Below, piece after piece: positions 21,301 through 23,569 of a DNA stretch of 23,569 nucleotides (position 1 is the stretch's first letter; every line of letters starts with the position of its first letter). The stretch lies in NCBI GenBank assembly GCA_000934455.1, contig KN896063.1:1-23569 (forward strand). Reading direction: 5' to 3'. The translations under genes were made by a program, and so were the position numbers. The stretch comes from Apostichopus parvimensis (taxonomy: Eukaryota > Echinodermata > Holothuroidea > Aspidochirotida > Stichopodidae). The notes under the pieces were generated by a model. The model was not told where the DNA came from, did not search any database, and saw only the letters and a list, made by a program, of their open reading frames with translations.

Positions 21301-23569
21301 CTAAATCAAGGGATTCCTGGCTGGTAGGATCAAGATAGGGAGAAACATTGAAGCTGTTTGGTGTATTGTAGGTCAATGTAACACGCTCTGTTGCAACCGC
21401 TGAGAAATGCAAATATGAAAAGAAATGAAGAAAAAAACGAGTTGTGTGTTCTGCTGCTTAATCTCGAGATTACAACATTCTGTCCGCGGATTATAGGCTG
21501 ATTTTGCAATTTAGCATCTGGTGCACAGTCTGCGAGAGAAATCAAAACTGACTCACAAACCGTATATATAGACGTTGGAGCAGAGTGGGGATGTGCCCCT
21601 TTTCCACAGTACATAATGTGATAGTTGCACTTAAAAAAGTTGTAGTCGTCAGTTTTGAAATGAATGAAAATTAGCAGAGTGAAATAAGTGATGGTTCTAT
21701 TAATAGTTCTGTTAGAACTACAAACCGTGACGTCACCTAATTAAATGGGTCATTTCATTATTTCATGTTTTGTTCACAATATCTTATATATAGGTTCATA
21801 TATAATGATTGATTTTAAGTCTCCTTTATGATTTTATATAAAGCTGTCCATTTTCAGCCGATTCACACAGAGATTACAGTAACTACTGTAAATCTCAAAC
21901 GTTTTGTACCACAGTAAATATTGGATTTTGCTGACAAATCTGATAAATCGGTAGCATGTGCTATTAGGTTTACAGTAAGAACTGCGGATATTTGTAATTT
22001 TAACAAATCCCAATAACTGGATTTGTTGGAATTACACATATCCTCAGTTCTTACTGTAATCTTAATATCACATGCTACCGAATTATAGCACGATCTAGTT
22101 TTTACTGTGGTACAAAACTTAAAGATTTACAGTAGTTACTGTGTTCTCTATGTGTATCGGGTGCATTTTACAAAAAGAGCCAGTTAATCCGTAATATGGA
22201 CTATATTGATTAATTACCTCCTATTATTGCTCGCATAGTATGAAAATATGATCTTGTAGTAACCATTCCTCCAGTGGCCGGCTTTTAAAGCATGCAGGTA
22301 GACGCAAACGCACATGTCAAATGATTTCTATCATACTAAAAGGCAAAGCTAACGTGATTCGTCTGATAAGGTGGGGGATGGGGATCCGGGATAAACACCC
22401 GCAATTTCGGTATTATTAATTGGCAGAAGTGCATAGTCCCAAAATATACGTTCACCATGTCCATTCACCGCCACAAAAGATACTGCAGTATGCATCTGTA
22501 GTGCTCCGTTCGTAATCTCCAGAAGTTTCGAAGTGCATGTCCTGCTAATAACGATAGTTCTAGGATATGTGGGAAAGTAATATGTGGACTCACCAAACTG
22601 AAAAGAGTTTTCTCTAACAGTAACATTCTCTATCAAGGTATCCATCCTTTCTCCGTTTAATCCTTTGTTGAATTCGATGATGTAATCAAACCTGGTACAG
22701 CGGCCATTCGTAACAAAATGGAAATCAAACTTCACGATATAAGAATCTCCATTCACTGATACGAACATAAGATCCTCGAATTTACTGAACCACTGCTTGC
22801 AGAGACTTTCCACAAATATTTGAGTCATCTTGAAGAACAAAATGTGTAAGATATGAATAATAGGAGTTCGTTAGCCTACATTAAACGACAGCGCTAAATA
22901 CATGATTTCACTTGCGTATGTCCTTGCAAATACATATAATTGTATATATATGTGTCTTATACACTATTTAATGTTAAGCTTTACACTGTAGCAATAAAGT
23001 TGCTCAAGTGCATGTTGGGTCTACTCGAATACAGTAGTGTTCTTAACCAAGTTCTTAACTATTCGGTTCGTAAGGTCATTTGATCAGCAGATGGTTTTGT
23101 ATGTCCGTGATACCTATTATGTATACTGTGAGATAAGAAGAAATGATGAAAAATTAGAAACAAATCGACAAGCACGAAGCCTAAGCGAAGTCAATGTTGT
23201 TTAACGTGCATAGTTTGGGACCGTATGCATAAACAAAACTATTACCTACATTCGGATAACCACACAACTTACTCTGTCCTGGATCATTGTCTTAGTCTCA
23301 TCGGTTATAGTCGTTTCTTTTTGAGTGAAGGAAAGGTAGAGTTCACCTGGAAATATCTTTATTACCATCTCCGGCGACATTCCTGGAGGAGAGGCTGGCA
23401 TTTCATTTTCACCCATGTTTGGTGGCGGTGACAACATTTCGTTCAAGTTAGGAGGAGGTGATAGCATTCCATTCATGTTCGGAGGAGGTGACAACATTCC
23501 ATTCATGTCAGGAGGAGGTGATAACATTCCATTCATGTTCGGAGGAGGTGATAACATTCCATTCATGTT
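8897..23569 (-). CDS. Adhesion G-protein coupled receptor (class B2), 14 exons, 5'-partial
   Basis: Spliced join on the minus strand, in transcription order: 23569-23273, 22828-22354, 21399-21281, 21021-20817, 20456-20381, 19582-19542, 18817-18672, 15725-15549, 14426-13989, 12985-12824, 12048-11924, 11440-11169, 9600-9534, 9395-8897. All introns are GT-AG, phases match at every junction, and the total is 3099 nt (1032 residues plus TAA). Domains: Met/Pro repeats 1-50, SEA-like about 75-240, SEA 258-365, EGF-like 368-401, GAIN about 405-712 with the GPS at 665-712, 7TM about 730-974, tail 975-1032. The GPS and 7TM sequences are diagnostic of the family: a plasma-membrane receptor with a self-cleaved ectodomain and G-protein coupling. 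Start codon and signal peptide lie outside the window. Subfamily is undecided; SEA plus GAIN resembles group VI (ADGRF), but no hormone-binding HRM domain is visible. Ligand unknown. Confidence 0.93.
9534..9600 (-). CDS. aGPCR exon M: end of TM4 and second extracellular loop
   Basis: 67 nt, residues 845-866 with split codons at both ends (phase 1 in, phase 2 out); acceptor TTACAG, donor AG|GTAAGC. VPFLIVGVSIGVSREAYTRSN completes TM4 and the loop. It is too short to stand out as an open frame but joins both neighbours in phase. The family's usual GWG before the Pro is here CGV, so the TM4 Trp is absent. Confidence 0.93.
10138..11139. mobile_element. hAT-like non-autonomous element 1 with perfect 8-bp target duplication
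   Basis: Terminal inverted repeats cagtggcgtagccag (10138-10152) and ctggctacgccactg (11125-11139) are perfect over 15 bp. They are flanked by identical 8-bp direct repeats aacattag (10130-10137 and 11140-11147). Eight-bp duplications and CAGTGGCG-type ends are the signature of hAT transposons. Subterminal G- and C-rich tracts match element 2. Most of the interior (841 bases) is unsequenced, so coding content is unknown, but the 1002-bp estimated length suggests a non-autonomous copy. Confidence 0.85.
10233..11073. other. Assembly gap (841 N)
   Basis: Runs of N inside hAT-like element 1; the true length is uncertain. Flanking poly-G and poly-C tracts probably caused the gap. Phases on both sides show that no receptor exon needs to lie in it. 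Confidence 1.
11169..11440 (-). CDS. aGPCR exon L: TM2, TM3 and start of TM4
   Basis: Residues 754-844 plus one base (phase 2 in, phase 1 out); acceptor TTTTTCAG, donor G|GTAAGT. LRSPQPSKILVGLCVALLG is TM1-TM2 loop and TM2; C795 (SGIPC) starts TM3, which contains HFFALNSIAWMGVEGANMYLLFV, a strong adhesion-receptor match (W-M-x-x-E-G). Then TM4 starts (FIYKAAAIACG). C795 is positioned to pair with C868 in the second extracellular loop. Confidence 0.96.
11441..11923 (-). other. Intron K/L (483 bp, phase 2)
   Basis: Donor GTGAGT, acceptor GATTTTTCAG. It includes a poly-G run at about 11541-11558. Nothing else recognised. Confidence 0.8.
11924..12048 (-). CDS. aGPCR exon K: linker and TM1
   Basis: Residues 713-753 plus two bases (phase 0 in, phase 2 out); acceptor TTTAG, donor AA|GTGAGT. 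A short extracellular linker (DIYGQGTIDPTQ) is followed by TM1, ILSFTGCTVSTVGLIITVIVYL, about 730-751. It follows the tethered agonist directly, the normal spacing in this family. Confidence 0.94.
12049..12823 (-). other. Intron J/K (775 bp, phase 0)
   Basis: Donor GTAAGT, acceptor TCTCTTTAG. Plus-strand open frames at 12438-12666 have no recognisable product. No repeat identified. Confidence 0.75.
12824..12985 (-). CDS. aGPCR exon J: GPS autoproteolysis motif
   Basis: 54 codons, residues 659-712, phase 0 at both ends; donor ATG|GTAAGT. It carries the full GPS signature: NPVCVFWDF, NWSSDGC, ILCQCDHLTNFAVLM. The four cysteines are C668, C687, C700 and C702, with W671 and W682. The catalytic triplet is H704-L705-T706; in this family the bond L705|T706 is broken during folding and the halves stay attached. 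The new C-terminal half would begin TNFAVLM, a typical tethered agonist. Confidence 0.97.
12986..13988 (-). other. Intron I/J (1003 bp, phase 0)
   Basis: Donor GTATGT, acceptor TATTCAAACAG. The first 324 nt continue the upstream reading frame to a stop at 13665-13667. The rest is AT-rich. An additional small exon is not required: VQQRFMPLE joins the GPS exon directly in phase 0 and fills the strand position expected there. Confidence 0.65.
13989..14426 (-). CDS. aGPCR exon I: GAIN subdomain B with acidic Ser/Thr linker
   Basis: 146 codons, residues 513-658, phase 0 at both ends; acceptor TCCATAG, donor GAG|GTATGT. After VDVTQSNLNTFG comes an acidic Ser/Thr-rich insert (about 535-560, ETDSSSNATSTTSTVDD), then the beta-rich part: LQLPDNF, LRAVFLVYRRPTLF, NTRVLSATLSNK. 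These match the strand order GAIN domains show before the GPS. The frame stays open for 107 codons past the donor (to 13665), so only splice signals and the GPS in the next exon fix the end. Confidence 0.9.
14427..15548 (-). other. Intron H/I (1122 bp, phase 0)
   Basis: Donor GTATAA, acceptor TGTCCATAG. Contents: a G-tract at about 14745-14770 of the type seen next to transposon ends in this window, and the 34-bp duplication at 15170-15237. Otherwise AT-rich and unremarkable. Confidence 0.75.
15170..15237 (+). repeat. 34-bp tandem duplication
   Basis: Two adjacent 34-bp copies (15170-15203 and 15204-15237) begin aggaat and end with the same cctctttgttct. They differ at a few central bases. 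Non-coding, in intron H/I. Confidence 0.8.
15549..15725 (-). CDS. aGPCR exon H: GAIN helical subdomain
   Basis: 59 codons, residues 454-512, phase 0 at both ends; acceptor TTTGGCAG, donor GAG|GTATAA. VLEIVNNVLSANESVLMQAN is the typical GAIN helix of adhesion receptors, followed by ITRSLEQQLIRVELP. N-glycosylation sequons at N469, N479 and N499 fit an extracellular position. Confidence 0.9.
15950..16880. repeat. Tandem array of roughly 137-bp units, about 5-6 copies
   Basis: The core tatatcgcagtgatatttcg recurs at 16005, 16142, 16277, 16527 and 16667. Spacings are 137, 135, 250 and 140 bp; the 250 is one unit plus an insert of about 112 bp. Within each unit a shorter theme (gtctgagt.atat) repeats several times, so the unit probably grew from a shorter ancestor. 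The array degrades after about 16750. Confidence 0.9.
16379..16490 (+). mobile_element. Hairpin-rich insert splitting the tandem array (SINE-like or structured element)
   Basis: The unit between 16277 and 16527 is interrupted here. The insert has three consecutive perfect hairpins: CTGAC-ttcg-GTCAG (16393-16406), GGCTT-tgat-AAGCC (16412-16425) and TCCTG-cttg-CAGGA (16446-16459, extendable by one pair). It ends in a catacatacatata tail. The aagcc at 16421-16425 could instead pair with a second ggctt at 16431-16435. Short acatat flanks could be a target duplication. No tRNA A/B boxes could be assigned; the orientation is given by the tail. Confidence 0.55.
17407..18497. mobile_element. hAT-like non-autonomous element 2 (about 1.09 kb) in intron G/H
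   Basis: Inverted ends: cagtggcgtaaccag at 17407-17421 and ctggttacgccactg at 18483-18497, a perfect 15-bp match. G-rich tracts follow the left end. Before the right end comes a block (ggggggcacgacatttgactggggg) clearly related to the right end of element 1. Flanks are near duplicates: ctcctaca (17397-17404, two bases before the left end) and gtcctaca (18498-18505). Inside, at about 17668, lies an extra internal copy of the gcgtagccagg end. There is no transposase frame. Confidence 0.75.
18672..18817 (-). CDS. aGPCR exon G: start of GAIN domain
   Basis: Residues 405-453 (phase 1 in, phase 0 out); acceptor CCTTAG, donor GAG|GTAAGA. The content is amphipathic helix (ENVASASEIYATMTEMM, then DTAAAVLQDIVDLEV), as expected for the helical subdomain A of GAIN. 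No four-cysteine HRM domain is found between this and the EGF. Confidence 0.87.
18818..19541 (-). other. Intron F/G (724 bp, phase 1)
   Basis: Donor GTAAGT, acceptor GCCCTTAG. It contains a C-rich tract at about 19445-19490 resembling the C-rich ends of the hAT-like elements elsewhere in the gene, but no terminal repeat is visible there. Confidence 0.75.
19542..19582 (-). CDS. aGPCR exon F: 41-nt micro-exon completing the EGF-like domain
   Basis: Encodes CTLEWQGDHCGRP (392-404) between acceptor TTTCTTTCAG and strong donor A|GTAAGT. C392 and C401 with W396-x-G398 complete the six-cysteine EGF pattern C-x5-C-x5-C-x9-C-x-C-x8-C. Skipping this exon alone breaks the frame; skipping exons E and F together (117 nt) keeps it. 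The asparagine/aspartate set typical of calcium-binding EGFs is not seen. Confidence 0.88.
19583..20380 (-). other. Intron E/F (798 bp, phase 2)
   Basis: Donor GTAAGG, acceptor TTTCTTTCAG. Open frames of 60-90 codons here lack codon or domain signals. No RNA gene or repeat recognised. Confidence 0.75.
20381..20456 (-). CDS. aGPCR exon E: first part of EGF-like domain
   Basis: Residues 366-390 plus two bases (phase 1 in, phase 2 out); acceptor TTTAG, donor AA|GTAAGG. It carries C368, C374, C380 and C390 with the EGF signature SNGGGC. The open frame through the surrounding sequence is a different frame; only this one supplies the EGF cysteines and matches both neighbours in phase. Confidence 0.9.
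20457..20816 (-). other. Intron D/E (360 bp, phase 1)
   Basis: Donor GTACGT, acceptor TACTTTAG. No internal feature recognised. Confidence 0.8.
20817..21021 (-). CDS. aGPCR exon D: second half of SEA domain with Gly-Ser
   Basis: Residues 298-365 plus one base (phase 0 in, phase 1 out); acceptor TATTTCAG, donor G|GTACGT. The segment FVPPFIEGSLVGVFAVTF (about 313-330) is the SEA hallmark: helix, turn, then the Gly-Ser and hydrophobic strand. In many SEA domains the peptide bond before this Ser breaks by itself; here the pair is G320-S321, followed by LVGV rather than the best-known VVV, so cleavage is possible but unproven. With exon C it forms a 324-nt phase 1-1 module. Confidence 0.9.
21281..21399 (-). 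CDS. aGPCR exon C: first half of SEA domain
   Basis: Residues 258-297 (phase 1 in, phase 0 out). Acceptor TTTCTCAG and strong donor AAG|GTGAGC. The sequence VATERVTLTYNT..FNVSPYLDPTSQESLDLEGNI is the expected N-terminal strand and first helix of a SEA domain: a beta strand, then a Ser-x-Glu-rich helix. Confidence 0.88.
21400..22353 (-). other. Intron B/C (954 bp, phase 1)
   Basis: Donor GTTAGC, acceptor TTTCTCAG. It contains the foldback palindrome at 21850-22170. The remainder (21400-21849 and 22171-22353) is AT-rich with nothing recognisable. Confidence 0.75.
21850..22170. mobile_element. 320-bp foldback palindrome (MITE-like) in intron B/C
   Basis: Two arms of about 155 bp are imperfect but collinear reverse complements. 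They meet at an 8-bp centre (22011-22018) flanked by perfect 9-bp AACAAATCC / GGATTTGTT. Shared blocks include tcggtagcatgtg / cacatgctaccga, acagtaagaactg / cagttcttactgt and ttttgtaccacagtaaa / tttactgtggtacaaaa. Near each tip lies a smaller palindrome built on ttacagta / tactgtaa. There is no coding capacity. Fits a non-autonomous foldback transposon; exact ends and target-site duplication are unresolved. Confidence 0.8.
22354..22828 (-). CDS. aGPCR exon B: divergent SEA-like region
   Basis: Encodes residues 100-257 and the first base of codon 258 (phase 0 in, phase 1 out). The pattern is a helical stretch (FVESLCKQWFSKF), then NGDSYIVKFDFHF, then IENVTVRENSFQFG. It mirrors the SEA domain that follows (GSLVGVFAVTF, then LTSLRNDGTLNFAD), so a second, divergent SEA copy is likely; it lacks the Gly-Ser cleavage pair. 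The last third (about 185-250), with WDYALLPINN and a Ser/Pro-rich linker, is unrecognised. I chose the donor C|GTTAGC. An alternative G|GTGTTT would end the exon at 22399, in the same phase and 15 codons shorter. Confidence 0.78.
22829..23272 (-). other. Intron A/B (444 bp, phase 0)
   Basis: Donor GTAAGT and acceptor TTCTTCAAG. The intron is AT-rich. I see no gene, RNA or clear repeat in it, apart from a short direct repeat of gttcttaac near 23040-23060. Confidence 0.8.
23273..23569 (-). CDS. aGPCR exon A: Met/Pro decapeptide repeats and start of SEA-like region
   Basis: Open to the window edge and ends at a strong donor (GTAAGT) in phase 0. Residues 1-50 are five copies of a decapeptide of type NMNGMLSPPP, the fifth diverged (NLNEMLSPPP), followed by a degenerate Met/Pro stretch. 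From about residue 72 the sequence becomes mixed (VIKIFPGELYLSF) and probably opens the first SEA-like fold, continued in the next exon. The repeat is low-complexity, extracellular by position and likely a flexible stalk. The upstream exon boundary and signal peptide are not visible. Confidence 0.85.
23421..23569 (-). repeat. 30-bp coding minisatellite, five units, runs off the window edge
   Basis: Units start at plus positions 23421, 23451, 23481, 23511 and 23541 (the last cut by the edge), exactly 30 bp apart, so the frame is kept. The three units at 23451-23540 and the partial edge unit differ by only a few bases; the unit nearest 23421 is the most diverged. Each encodes one Met/Pro decapeptide of the receptor ectodomain. 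More copies may lie outside the window. Confidence 0.95.

Overview
The window looks like intron-rich nuclear DNA of a marine invertebrate deuterostome, probably an echinoderm and perhaps a sea cucumber. This rests on gene style (short exons, introns of 0.14 to 2.9 kb, GT-AG splicing), AT-rich non-coding DNA, and many small DNA-transposon remnants and tandem repeats. The species-level guess is inference; amphioxus or a hemichordate is not excluded.

There is one convincing gene. On the minus strand, 14 exons run from the window's right edge (23569) to a stop codon at 8897-8899. Joined with consistent splice phases they give an open frame of 3099 nt, which is 1032 visible residues plus stop; the true N-terminus lies beyond the right edge. 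The product is an adhesion-type GPCR (class B2). In order it has a Met/Pro decapeptide repeat, a probable divergent SEA-like region, a SEA domain, one EGF-like domain, a GAIN domain ending in a canonical GPS site (His-Leu|Thr), seven transmembrane helices and a tail of about 58 residues. The second SEA and the EGF are each encoded by a pair of exons bounded by phase-1 introns. Residue numbers below count from the first residue visible in the window.

Layout: 1-8896 is intergenic and/or 3' flank, with no recognisable coding exon. It holds a degenerate short repeat (about 25-147), two related dispersed repeats (3355-3590 and 8574-8765), a CCAAT/TATA-containing inverted-repeat segment (4297-4386), and a MITE-like unit with inverted 10-bp-periodic arrays (5676-6494). 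Then come the 3' exons and the introns. Introns carry two hAT-like elements: 10138-11139, with a perfect 8-bp target-site duplication and an 841-base N gap inside, and 17407-18497. They also carry a roughly 137-bp tandem array interrupted by a hairpin-rich insert (15950-16880) and a 320-bp foldback palindrome (21850-22170).

Functionally everything points to one cell-surface receptor whose large modular ectodomain is probably self-cleaved at the GPS, exposing a tethered agonist that starts TNFAVLM. A second cleavage in the SEA domain is possible. No operon-like system, RNA gene or CRISPR array was seen.
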